NCBI GenBank assembly: GCA_918026815.1 | Contig: CAKJVC010000088.1 | Span: forward strand, 682,001-746,000 | Source of the DNA: Chalara sp. BL73 | Lineage: Eukaryota > Ascomycota > Leotiomycetes > Helotiales | Direction of reading: 5' to 3' | Length of the DNA: 64,000 nucleotides | Part shown: positions 34,991 through 46,264 of the stretch, one piece after another | How the letters are laid out: the number at the start of each line of letters is the position of its first letter | Position numbering within the stretch: position 1 is the stretch's first letter | The notes under the pieces: generated by a model | Seen by the model: the letters and a program-made list of their open reading frames with translations, nothing else | Told to the model about the DNA's origin: nothing | The model's database searches: none | Made by a program: the position numbers and the translations under genes

Positions 34991-37272
34991 TAGGATAGCA
35001 GTGGTGGTTACAGTAACAATGCTTCGCGTTGCTCCAGGAAAAATCGTTTCAGGAGCTATCAGCGAGGTAGGTGTGGATTATGGGTTGACAGCGGCATTGA
35101 CGATCGTGTTTTCGTGTTCACAATTTTGCATAAAACGAATGTAAGCGCCACGGAGGGACTGGGCTGAGTAAGTAGACAAGTATCTTGGGGAGTTTGTGTT
35201 ATTGAGCAGAAGGATGGATGATTTCAAAACGAGTAAACGAAGGTGGGAATGGGATGGGGGATTGGGGGGGGGAGGAAGAGGAAGAGAGTGTAAATCTGAG
35301 GATTTGGACAAGGTTTACAGGAACAGCATGTTAATTGTATAATAGAGCGGGAGGGGGGGGGGGGAATAGGGATTAGAGTTAGCCCTGATAACGAATCTTC
35401 GTCGCCTTTCACGCAAGCAGCATAGCGTATCCGCTTCAGCCTGCCAGACAGGAGAAAAGGGGAAAGTGGCGGGAAGGGCGAAATTGAGTCATTGACGAAT
35501 CAGAGTAGACAGGCAGTGCAATGAGGGGCATTTGAGTGGTTGCTATCTTTACTCACCAACAGTCAGTCCATCTGTCTGGGGCTTGAGAGCCACTAAACCA
35601 CTGGGCTTTCAGGGCCTTTTCCTGCATTTCAGCGTTGGTGTGGGTGGATGGTGTTTACGAGGCCGACACCCACCTATCGCCTTGGCACCAGCTTCACCAA
35701 CTTCTCGTGTCACTGTACTGGTTTCGCCTTGTTGACAGTACAACATAGTCACTCGCGAACAGAAACTTGTTCTGAGGAGACTTCTACAACGACCCAGACA
35801 ATGGGACCGTACTGTATTGACCAGATCGACAAAGCCACCAAACTCAATCCCCCATCTTCCGATCAGAGAGTGCTTCAAAGTCGAAAAATAAAAAATAAAA
35901 ATAAAAGCCCATGTTTTGATTTCTGTCATCTTTTCAGCACCAAAACTTTACGATATACATATGTATCCTGTCGGGTCTGCAGTTCCTGGGCAGCACGCCT
36001 ATGCCAGCCTAATGCAATGCACTGTATGAGCCCGCGTTGGGGCTGCATCTTAACGAAAACATGGCCTATGACACCCTTTAGCCTGAAAAACATGGCCAAC
36101 ACATATACGAAACGCCTGAAGGACCGCGTGGGCTGCAGAATACCTGCTCCTGTCCAGCACTTCAGCCTCATGTTGGAGCCTTCCTAGCCCTTCCTACACG
36201 CTCCTCCTCCATCCGCAACTCACCCACCTCACGATAGCGAACAGATCACAGTCATGGAGTCGTGATCTGCCGAGGATGCTCACATCATCGTCATCTTTTT
36301 AATGCGATACGTCTGTTCTTTTTGGATGCGGGTAATCCAGGTGTGAAACGCGAAAGCATGACATCATGCGATGTTGCAAGCTGCATACCGAAACGGATTT
36401 CAAACCTCAAAACGACTACGCCTCCGGCTCGGGAAACCCCATTTTCACGAGCTACATTGGACAACTCTCCCCAAAATTCAACGCCAGTAGGATTATGGAA
36501 TTCTTATCGTTTTTGTGCATCTGCCGCAACTGGTATCGGAATTCCATAATCCATACGACCTCCAAGACTAGAATCCGTCAAGCACATGTTTCCTGGAAAT
36601 CTCATCTGACAAAGATTATCCTCGGACAATGAGAAGAATGAAAGCTCAAAATCTTCGATGCATTCGTTCAAAGTCTATGGCCATTGCATTCGTGTAAAAC
36701 TTACTGGTATGCATTGCTAGTTTATCTCCTGTTATTATCATTTACTTTCTGGAAGCTGAGGGGAGGACGTTTGAGCTCTGCAGCTGAGAAATTAGGACCC
36801 GTTTTTGACAAGGTCTTTACTATTTTCCACTTTGCCATGTGCTCAGCAATCTTTCTTTAATTGTGAAACAATTTCGGAGACTTACTAGCTACGAAAGAAA
36901 ATTTACTTCTCGCTCTACTAGATGGTCGGGTTCAAGATTTCGATTGTGGGAAATGGTTGGGAATTGGCAGTATATAGGGAGATGCCCCTTATTTCCCAAC
37001 CACCCGGCTCATTATTTGCCTTCTAGTTTCAGTACTTCTAATGTTTAATATTCTCAATGTTCTACTTCACATGGATACGCTCTATACAAGCAATGTTTTC
37101 TTTGATCGATTTTATCAAGAGAGCAACTTCCGCATCATACTGCTGAATCAACGGCAAGAGCGATCATAGCTTTTGCAAGACGTGCGTTGATTATGAACTC
37201 CCAAAGCTAAGTCTGCATACCCTTTGGTAAACGTTGCCATTCCATCTTTTAAAAACAGCAATAGTCATCCAA
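34991..37272. other. 2.3-kb interval without a convincing gene
   Basis: The apyrase promoter side includes G-runs at 35262-35271 and 35348-35363 (plus strand). Further on are plus-strand open frames at 35648-36187 and 36262-36632 of non-coding composition, which I do not call. Sequence becomes AT-rich after 36700. No repeat array or tRNA is recognised. Confidence 0.4.
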
Positions 37273-38415
37273 ATGAATCGCACCGCGCAACCCATGTGCG
37301 CCCGATGTCGCAAACTACCAAAGGACCTTCCTAAGCCTCTAATGAAATGCGCTAAATGTAGAAGTATCTACTATTGTAGTAAGAAATGCGCAAGTGAGGA
37401 TACAAAAACACACAAAGCTAGCTGCAAACGTCAAGACGCGGGTCAAGGACTGCGCCGAGAGGTATCTAATCAACCTGAACCAAGTACGGGAAGCGGCTGT
37501 AAAGATCTGTCACGCCCAAAGACTTCTGGTCGAAAGAGAACTATTGGCCATGACCATGGCAGGGAAGGCTCAGGTAAACGCTCACCTAACAAGACTGCTT
37601 CTGACCAAACGACACTTCCACTAGAAGTGCTCGCAGCGTTCGAAGCATCAAGGATTGCGGCATCAGATATCCCACCGCACCTACAACAAGAAGCTGCCGG
37701 CATTTTCTTCGCGCCAGGTGGTACCTCCTCTGCGGCAAAAGACAACATGACATCCAAAGGAGGCGGCGGCAGTATCAACAGCACCACCGGCGCCATCAGT
37801 GAGCCAGCTCGTGATATCTCGACTGCGGCCTCAATGGCTCCACTGGAAGGTCCAATCCTCAAGATGGATTCGAGTGAATTTGATTCCAACAAGCGGGGAG
37901 ATTCCAAAATGAGACCTCTTAGAGGTTCACCCCTGAACCCAAAAGCTAGTGGTTTCGATCCTGGCCAGCGCCACGTTTCTATCCACGAATTCAGGATCCC
38001 TTTTGCGAGTGGCTGGCTGAAGGGACTATCGGAGCAAGAAGTATTCCATCGCTTAGTCGATTGCTTCCGCAGGCGGGTTCTTGACGAGAAGGACTTCCAG
38101 AATAAGAATAGCATGGTTCTCGAAGGTCAAGACCCTATACACGGATTCAGGGCATTCTTGGATGCAGCAGAGTCGAGACCAAAGCTTCTGCCACCATGGT
38201 GGAATGCACGTAAGCGAATCGCATGCGAGAAATCCTCAGTCCACGAGGAACACTGGAGCAACATTGAATTGGACGCATTTAAGATATCAGATGGAGAAAT
38301 ATCAGAGCACTACGGCGATCCCAAGATGGCAACAAAGCTGAGGATGATGGGTTTCGAGATCTATGAGAAGGGATTTGGTTTGACTCCGGGATTACCAAGC
38401 CACTTTCATGATTAG
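37273..38415 (+). CDS. MYND-type zinc finger protein
   Basis: Single exon, 380 residues from the ATG opening MNRTAQPMCARCRK. A MYND finger occupies residues 9-51: CARC, then CAKC, YYCSKKC and HKASC, all zinc ligands present. MYND fingers usually bind Pro-rich partners. The middle is disordered, rich in S, G and T. The C-terminal ~150 residues, beginning near VSIHEFRIPFASGWL and containing LLPPWWNARKRIACE, form a conserved-looking domain seen in fungal MYND proteins of unknown role. No enzymatic SET domain is present. Function cannot be assigned beyond protein interaction. Confidence 0.85.
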   Translation: MNRTAQPMCARCRKLPKDLPKPLMKCAKCRSIYYCSKKCASEDTKTHKASCKRQDAGQGLRREVSNQPEPSTGSGCKDLSRPKTSGRKRTIGHDHGREGSGKRSPNKTASDQTTLPLEVLAAFEASRIAASDIPPHLQQEAAGIFFAPGGTSSAAKDNMTSKGGGGSINSTTGAISEPARDISTAASMAPLEGPILKMDSSEFDSNKRGDSKMRPLRGSPLNPKASGFDPGQRHVSIHEFRIPFASGWLKGLSEQEVFHRLVDCFRRRVLDEKDFQNKNSMVLEGQDPIHGFRAFLDAAESRPKLLPPWWNARKRIACEKSSVHEEHWSNIELDAFKISDGEISEHYGDPKMATKLRMMGFEIYEKGFGLTPGLPSHFHD

Positions 38416-38996
38416 ACTTGTATTTTACTACAGGATGCATTCGCCATGATGGTCAATCTTGCTTTGCTGGATCGACGGCGCTCTCCTTAATAATTTGATG
38501 TTCATTTCCTATGTCCTTTAGTATGAGTTTCAGTGGTTTTTTTTTTTTTTTGCAAGCTCGTTGCGTCGGCCTTCGGCTCACGCTACACCACAATTACTTG
38601 ATTCCTGCTTTGCTTTGCTTCTCGTAAAACTTAAGATCAGTATATGATTTGCACTAGCGTGTTGATCTTTCTCACGTGATACGGTACTAAAAACCAGGGT
38701 TGACTAAAATCATGCAACGATACGAATTATACGTCAAACGAGTGGTGAAGGGATGACCACAAACATCACATGTGCTCATCTTACGCCTACCCTCTCAGCC
38801 CTGCGCCTGATACTCTGAAGATCATTCTAGCAGCTGTGACCCGAAAGTGGACTCGGATATGTCTATCGCCACTTCTCTAACGTACTCGGTACTTGGTCAG
38901 ACATCATGGCTTGGCGCATTCTCTACCTATATCTGGGCAGCGTTCCCTCCTTGCTCTCCTCGGGGGTTTTTAGATTTACACAAGAGCAATTACAGT
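38416..38996. other. intergenic, upstream of GH76 gene
   Basis: About 580 bp contain a poly-T run at about 38540-38553 and CACGTG at 38673-38678. This is presumably the GH76 promoter. No gene is seen. Confidence 0.4.
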
Positions 38997-40284
38997 ATGT
39001 TATCGTCTAATATTAATTTGGCATTCATTTTGCCTGCCTTGAGCATGGTCTGGGGGGTTTCAAGAGCTGCCGACGACACCTATACTTCTAATTCAGAAGC
39101 CGCATTCCAGACACTCCAAAAATGGTACAACGACAAAACGGGGTTGTATAATACCACCGGGTGGTGGAACTCAGCCAACGTCCTGACAACGATAGGAACT
39201 CTTGCAGCAATCGATTTTCTCGTCAAACCTGAAGTCATTCAGGTTCTTGCGAACAGCTACGTTGCGGCTCCAGCAACAAACCTTCAGGTAACGAAAGTCG
39301 TTCAGAAGGACTTCATGATCAGGACATTTTATGACGACCTCGTCCCCAATGGGATGACAGCCAACAAAGCTGCCAGTCCTAAGGGGTTTCTGAACTCGTT
39401 CTACGACGATGAAGGGTGGTTTGTATGTACTTCATCACTATTTCTAACCGTTACAAGATGTTACCCACAAGCATACACCTCACATCCAGTCATCTATCGA
39501 TACCAAGAACCTAACTCAGATCTTACAGGCACTAGCATGGATCCAAGCTTACGACCTCACCAATAATGCTAAGTACCTTCAAACGGCCATGGAAATCTTT
39601 AGCGACATGAGGAATGGCTCCACAACTCCTTGCGGCGGTATCTGGTGGGATAAACAGAACACGTATGTCAATGCTATCGCCAACGAACTTTACCTAAGCG
39701 TAGGTGCATCCCTCGCCAATCGTGCATCCGATAAGTCTTTCTACCTAGATATCGCCCAAGAGCAGTTAGACTGGTTCTTGGAAAGCGGGATGTTGAATGA
39801 TGAGAACTTGATTAACGATGGGTTGACGGGGGATTGCAGGAATAATGGGGGCACCGTGTGGAGTTATAACCAAGGTGTGATTCTGGGGGCGTTGGTGGAA
39901 CTCAATAAAGCTGCTGCAAATTCGACATATCTAGAATTGGCGAATGATATTGCGACGGCGGCGATTAATGAATTGGGAGAGGATGGAGTATTGCATGACC
40001 CGTGCGAACCCGATTGCGGAGCGGACGGTGGACAGTTCAAAGGTATTTTTATGAGGAACCTCCGCATCTTGCAGCAAGCTGCGCCGAACTCGCTATACCT
40101 CGACTTTATTGAATCGAATGCAAAAAGTATATGGAACAAGAATAGGAACGAGAGCACGAATGAACTGAGCTTGGATTGGGCAGGACCTTATATTGCGCCA
40201 AGTAATGCAAGTGTGCAGAGCTCGGCGATGGACGCACTAGTTGCTGCTGCGAGCTTTGAGACGACGGGCATTTTCTCAAGCTGA
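38997..40284 (+). CDS. secreted glycoside hydrolase family 76 (endo-alpha-1,6-mannanase)
   Basis: GH76 enzymes cut the alpha-1,6-mannan backbone; fungal members act at the cell wall or on wall polymers of other fungi. Exons are 38997-39422 and 39529-40284 (106-nt intron, GTATGT donor, TTACAG acceptor), giving 393 residues. The start opens a clear signal peptide (LAFILPALSMVWGVSRA, cleavage near residue 24). The catalytic Asp pair is in YDDEGWF, continued across the intron as ALAWIQAYD. GGIWWDKQ and the Cys-bearing LTGDCRNNGGTVWSYNQG are typical (alpha/alpha)6-barrel motifs. The C-terminus lacks a GPI signal (no hydrophobic tail), so the enzyme is probably freely secreted rather than a Dfg5/Dcw1-type transglycosidase. 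Confidence 0.9.
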
Positions 40285-42142
40285 GATGGGTTAGATGGAG
40301 GTTTGGGTTGTAATTGGTATAACGCGAATGCATGAGCGCCGATGTTTAGGCGTAACGGGGGCCGTAGTGTCCGTTTTCTTCTGGTACATTAGGGAATAGG
40401 CATTGGGCTAGCGTAAGATTGAACCTTTGCAGATTACCAGACCAATGTAGGCATGAATGATGAGTTGCGTCTTACCTCTTCAATTCGACCACTGCCCCTT
40501 CTGCCACCGTAGTTTACTGAAGTCTCTTTAGCTGTTGTCATATAGGAACTAGTTGGTATGGTGCCAAGCTCCTGGCCACCTATTCTGTACTAGGTTCAGT
40601 CTTGTCAGCCTTTTTATTTGGTAGAACCACGCTTTTTACACCCCTTTTTTCTCCTTAGACAACAATATTATCACGATATATCTTTACCCACGCGTACTAT
40701 ATCCGCAATGCTTCTCGAGCTTGAATATAACGGTTTATCAGCCTAGCCTGATCTGCGGTTTTTCCCAAAAAAATTATTGCGCTACTCTTAAAACGTTGTT
40801 TTCACTAATATCCTGCTTACTTTTGAGGATTTTGTGACTTTTTTATGAGAACGGCCCTGGCAACTTTAAGGGCGCAAAGCCAATTACTGGGCCTTCAAGC
40901 ATGTAAAGCTAGAGGAATGGATTGTTTTATGTGCGTTAATCTTTAATCGGCGGGTATTGAATAGCCGTACTGACTCGGAAAGTTATGAAGGAGATGTGCG
41001 AAAACGAACCAATCATCTTGATACAAGCCGAAGGCAAGCTAGTTGGCAAGTATTGGCATCAATACTTTGAGGAGGAGCTGTGGTTGTTGGTCATTATATC
41101 TTGTCAACGACTGGAACGGAATCGGACAGGAGGGCAGGACGAACTTTGGAGAGAGTACCGAAGCAATGTTCGGATGTTCGACCCACGTTGTCTGGCAGTC
41201 GACATTCTTGAGGTCTAAGATGAGGCGGTGTTGGAAATATTAGTTGAAGTTGTTGCACAGTGAAGATTTAGATGTGGATAAGAGATCTTGCGTCTCTAAA
41301 CATCGTGCGACCAGCAGGCATTTCGGCGTTTGCTTGGGGAGATCGAAGGGGTGATTGAGCCATTATGAACAATATTAGTATCTTGTCAATCTCTGAATCC
41401 AATCTGAGTTTTTGGGCAAAACTAAGCGGTGATGAACGGCTAGTTGTTCGACGTTTGAGCTAAGCCTATACAACATCCCCATAGGTCACAGCTCAGAAAG
41501 TGGGTCCCCCCTTTTTTTATTCGTTTACTCTCGCCTATTGCAGTGCCTCGAAAACGGCGGCCTGAATCGAGCCACTAGGGAGCGGGGTGGTTCGTTTCTG
41601 AGCCTCCTGAAATATATCTTGGTCAAGCGCCCATCAAGTGCCGGCTCTTCCTTGGCTTTTGTGCCACACATCCTGGTGGCTACTTTCAGTGCTATTTCCA
41701 AACCTCTTACATGGTCGATGTTGAAGAGCTCGCCTCCCTGTTCGCCAGGCCATTTTTTTGGGACTTAGCGCCTATACGTATTTAAATAAGGAAATGGTGT
41801 TCACGGAGCTGCTCACTTTTAGGTGAGGCGTAAATTTGTGATCTCGACACACCACTTCCATGAGTACTTAGACTCGGCTGCGCAGGAAATTGAGGTCTGT
41901 AATAGACAATAACCCTTCCGCTTAGACGCGTTCGGGATTGGTTTCTTCCTTCTTGTGGCTCATTCACACACGTTCGTTTCTTGCAATATCAAAAATTTTG
42001 GTAAGGCGATGCTTTAAGGGAGAGTCTGCTAGAGACCACCATGTGCGTATGTTGAATTGAAGCAGATTTACACTCTTTCTTAGATCGTGAGAAAGGAGTA
42101 TAAGCCAGAGGACCCAAAGAGCTAAGAAAACTCATCAATAAT
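40285..42142. other. 1.9-kb interval without a convincing gene
   Basis: Only short open frames of random composition are present, the longest 77 codons at 40985-41218. Parts are AT-rich (40600-40850). No homology to a transposon domain is recognised. Confidence 0.4.
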
Positions 42143-43212
42143 TTATTCCACCGTGTACCCTTCCGTGCCTTCGTCACTCCTCTTGATCTCCAATTGGTCC
42201 CACTCAACATCATTCAAAGTTCTGACTCTAATATGCAGTAACTCGAAGTTCTTCCTAGCAAAAGCCTTCCTCGCATCGGACCACGCGTCGAAGATTTCCT
42301 TTGGCGGCCCATACAGCCTAGAGTACACTACCACGCCGCACGTCTTACAGAAACGATTTCCTCCCCACTTCCTCCCGAATAGATAATCAGTCGTGTTCTC
42401 TTCACCAACGATGGACACCTGAGATTGGTTGGGATACATGAAGACGTTGGCGTTCTAAAGAATTAGCCTAGAGCACCCGCGGAGCTTGTGATACGTACTC
42501 GTTGACAGATACTACAGTTGTCTTCCTTGATCTCTATTTCAGGAAGCGGTTTGGTCTTGACTGCAACCCGAACAGCTCCACAGTGGCAACCTCCCGTATA
42601 GACTCTCGATCCTTCGATCTCGGCCGTGGGGAGTTCTCCTGTGAACGGTGGTGGAGTATATGGTGGCTGGAAGCGGGTTCTGCCATCAAACCTAATAGGG
42701 TATAAGTCTTGTTGAATGAGCATTCCTTTTCAGAGCTTTTCGGAGATCGTGGCTAGAAGATGGACTCACTTCTCAACCTCGAGTGAGAACGGGTTCACCT
42801 CAAGCAGCGTACGGACCTTCATTTTCGTCAACGGAGCCTATTAAGCACGCATTGCCCAGAACATACATTAAGGCTAATTCTCTGACTGAACTCAGGAGAG
42901 TGCCTTTCTATCATGACACCCGTACCGCAGGTTGGACAGAACTATCCCGATCAACCCTGACTTGCAACAATTAGAGAACGTTCGAACCTTATGTGTCATA
43001 GTCTTATTCCCAAACTGATAGCTGACCAGACTCCCATCTCCCTTTAGAATTTTCAGCGCATCTTTGGGTGGAAATATCCAAAGGTAGCCTTTCTTGTGGC
43101 AGAGGCTGCAGTTACATTCTGTTGCTTCCTTGATTTCTGGGGCTTCGATGGAGAATTGGAAAGCACCGCAATGACAATTACCTTTATATGTTTGCGTCAC
43201 GATATCAGCCAT
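42143..43212 (-). CDS. protein with two GFA (glutathione-dependent formaldehyde-activating / CENP-V) domains
   Basis: GFA folds are small zinc proteins, some acting on S-hydroxymethylglutathione; the role here is uncertain. Exons are 43212-42988, 42941-42867, 42816-42770, 42691-42499 and 42454-42143, giving 283 residues in frame. Introns are 44-78 nt, the first with a GTTCGA donor. Domain 1 has CHCG, CNCSLC and FCPTCG; domain 2 has CHCG, CSIC and FCKTCG, so both zinc sets look complete. Between them NVRTLLEVNPFSLEVEKFDG links the halves, as in fungal tandem-GFA proteins. The third exon is only 47 nt. The 50-nt second intron ends in AAG, a less common acceptor, which I chose to recover the conserved linker. 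Confidence 0.85.
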
Positions 43213-43770
43213 TGCGGAAATATGAACCTGAGGAGAGACAAAATAAGTTTTATATGTAGATTGGACGACGAAGTAGAGAGAGAAATGGCTGCCTTAAGAG
43301 GGTGTGGAATGGGGGCTCGCTTAAGTTCGGAGGATCTCAGGGGAATCAGAGTGGGGTATTAAACGTCTAGCCAGTTACGGCAGGTGCTTGATGTCTAGAG
43401 CAGCCATTTCTCGTCTTCGTCGAGTGACAATGGACACTCAGGGAGACGAGAAAATCCTCCATTAGAAATAGCATCATTCTTAAATACCAGACCAAAATCA
43501 ACAGCCTCGCTCTCGGATATATCGTTTAATATGGCAGGTTGGAATTGTACTACCAGCTGCGCTTACTGTGGGCCGATGGGGTGGCCGAATCTTCTTTCCA
43601 TTCTCTATGTTTCTTAAACCGGAGAACCTTCTCACCGTATCTCGGTTTCCTTCTCATTCTTCGCCTTTTGGAACCACCAATCTAGAGACATCGTCCCTTG
43701 TTTTGCACAACAGGCTTCTACCTTTCTATTTTTCCAGCATCAAACTCCATCTGCCATTCTAACTGCTTCC
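43213..43770. promoter_or_regulatory. divergent promoter region, GFA / BTB genes
   Basis: About 560 bp separate divergent starts. The pyrimidine-rich stretch at 43590-43765 fits the BTB gene leader. No further feature is seen. Confidence 0.35.
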
Positions 43771-45003
43771 ATGGGTGGTTCTAGCTACATACCTTTCAAG
43801 TTCCCTGGATTCAGACCAGACCTCAGAGTTAAAGTGTTTAACAATACCTTTCGAGTCCATTCACACGTCTTATGTCTTCATTCAGGCTTCTTCAGAAAGC
43901 ATTTTGATCCAAATCAAGAGGGAGTCATTCGCTTATCCGGCGAATTTCCACGGTACTTTCACACAGAAGTCATACCCCGGGATCAAACATGGAAATTGGT
44001 GCCCTCTACAAAGGTTGCAGCCAATGTTTCAAAAAGGATGAGACAAGCCACTAAGATAGTGTAGGCTTTATCCAAGGAAACGGTTTTCATATTCCCGAAT
44101 CCTCAAATCAAAGAAAAGCGCGAGCATGATGTATATCTATTCTTCACCTTACTTCGAGCGATGTACAAAATGCCCTACGACATCAATACTGCTTGTGACA
44201 TAGGCGATCTTAACAATATTGCGGTATGTATAAAGGTTTACCTAGTGCTTCAATTGTATCCTTGTTTTCATTATCCACAATGACATGCATGACATGGTGA
44301 TTCTTCAATCCCGGAACCTATCTGTCGATGCTTCCATAAAAGAGAAGATTGCAATAGCTTACCAATTTGCTTTGCCAAGTAGGCTACGTTCGGTGTGCAG
44401 CCATGCATTAGCAGAAGTTTGACTAGTGCGCTTGCCCGCAGTCCAATTTTCTCATACCATGCGGCCATGGACGGCGAAACCCTTGACTTCGCTGAAAGTG
44501 CGAACGGAGTGCTTTACTATGCTTTGGACCTCCGACACAAGCAGTTATACTATGAGTGTTTCGTCCACATGTGTAGTAGGCAGGAAATGGACCATGCAAA
44601 CAGAGCTGTTCAAGAGATTTTGAAACGGGGAATTAAAAGCGTGGTCAGGAAAAGGGGCAAGGTAATATTGGAATGGTTGTCATTTGTGAACGCATCTAAC
44701 TTTCCGCTTTCCGCAATCGGCAAATTCACTCAATCTAGTTCATTTGGAAGGTCAGAGGATAGCTGGCCTGAAGCTGAGAACTTTGTAATAATGAAGAAAG
44801 CGATAGAGCGCTACATCGAGAAAAACCCCAGCTTTTTGGAGCCCTCGAAAGCGATCCGGCATTCTCTAGACATGTTGTTGAAGAACCAGCTGACGCTGGA
44901 TAAGTCGGGATGTGAAGTTGGCGAGAAAGGCCCTTATCGACAGAGACTTCTGTGTGCAGACCTTCCCATCATACCCTGGGATGAAGATGAACATGTCTGG
45001 TAG
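43771..45003 (+). CDS. BTB/POZ domain protein (fungal, uncharacterised)
   Basis: Exons are 43771-44013, 44065-44223 and 44383-45003 (introns 51 and 159 nt), giving 340 residues. The N-terminal BTB core reads DLRVKVFNNTFRVHSHVLCL then SGFFRKHF, the typical ligand-like strand-helix start. The next exon carries the helix FTLLRAMYKMPYDI. The C-terminal half is the helical region common to fungus-specific BTB proteins, ending IIPWDEDEHVW. Such proteins are numerous in Leotiomycetes and other Pezizomycotina; some may be Cullin-3 adaptors, but no Kelch or MATH partner domain is present. The first intron donor (GTTGCA) is weak, so splicing there is less certain. Confidence 0.75.
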
Positions 45004-46264
45004 GGGACAGAGGAGATTAGATTGTATTTGGCAGTAGTGCATGGATCGCCACCCGATACATTCGGCTCTAAAGAAGAGGAGGCATAGAAGGGTTGTACTT
45101 TACATTGCTACTGAGATCATGTCATTGGCGATAATCGTTTTGCTTCTCGTGCAACACTACCCATTCTAGAATGACTCATTCCTCCGAATCTCTATCACTC
45201 ATGTGTTTTTAATACAAGCCGGGGGATCAATGGATAAACTGCAGACCGAAAATATTCTGATGATTGAGCTGTAATAGATAGAGAGAGGGAGAGAATCCCC
45301 ACCCATGAACGTTCTTTCGAATCTCTCAACTAGTCTACCTCCATTCCCCGCTGAACATCCAGGTATGCGCCACCTCCAGACAGTCCAGCTATCATCCTCG
45401 TCAACGAACGTAGCATATCCGTACCAGAACCTTGCCTGGTAAGGAAGCGTGCCCAGAGCCGACAAAAGCATTTAGCGGCCGCAAGCTAAGCAAAAGCTTC
45501 GGGGTTAGCGTTTAGAGCAGTCCGATAAACGGGACAGGAAAAACCAAAGATCTTCGAAAGCCGCATAGAGGCAGGGTCGGAGGTTGGGGTTGCTGTCTTG
45601 GAATCGGAAAGGCGGGTTACATATGGCCGGTTTTTGCTTGATTCTGGGGGCTGGAGGGGGCCCGCCTCTTTGGTTTCGGCGGGCGGGTCGTTGCAAAAGG
45701 CGAGTAAGGCGTGGCGTAGATGGAGCTCTCCAAAAATCGATGTTAGGGCGGATAAGCCGGTGCGTTCCTCAGGGCTAGAACATATCCGCTGAAACCTACG
45801 CTTCTGGTGCCCTTCTTTTCAAAGAGACAAAAGTTACATTGGACGCCATCTAGTTACTTTTTTGGGTCTGATGTATGTTGGACGCCTGACCTCTAGCTGG
45901 GGCAGAACGTGGTCAAAAAGTAGGCTGAAGATATTTGCTTGGCTTTTAGGAAACGACTGAACCTTTGCAACTGGGATAGAACAGCAGCGTAGCACTTCCA
46001 GAAAGTAATATTAATGCTATTTTCCACATCCAATCTTTAAATTTGCCAATGGTCATCTCATATCAAATTTCCCATCCAAGATACGCCTACTCATCACATT
46101 GACCCCATCCCAAACTGCAAGTTAACTCTACACCAAGATCACCGCAAAAATTTGATACTCCGCTATATGCAATATTAAAAATCTCCATTTATAGTTGCCC
46201 GGAAAGTAACGCCTCGGTTGCTGCGCCATTGTTAGCATGTTGTACTCTTTGGATAAAGGAGAGG
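45004..46264. other. 1.3-kb intergenic interval
   Basis: This lies between the convergent BTB and class V chitin synthase 3' ends. A GC-richer patch at 45480-45780 carries short open frames on both strands without recognisable content. Confidence 0.4.

Noticed and set aside
35648..36187. 179-codon plus-strand open frame
   Set aside because: Composition is non-coding, with Cys, Thr and Ser scatter and no recognisable domain. It starts without promoter-like context, and its opposite strand is equally open in short pieces.
36262..36632. Two overlapping plus-strand open frames
   Set aside because: Neither shows a domain or plausible splice partners; likely chance.
40985..41218. 77-codon plus-strand open frame
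   Set aside because: No homology recognised and isolated in a gene-poor interval; length is within chance.
42838..42866. 29-nt intron in the GFA gene
   Set aside because: Too short; the 50-nt alternative ending in AAG (42817-42866) recovers the conserved linker.
45480..45790. GC-richer patch with short ORFs on both strands
   Set aside because: No tRNA, rRNA or protein signature could be recognised.
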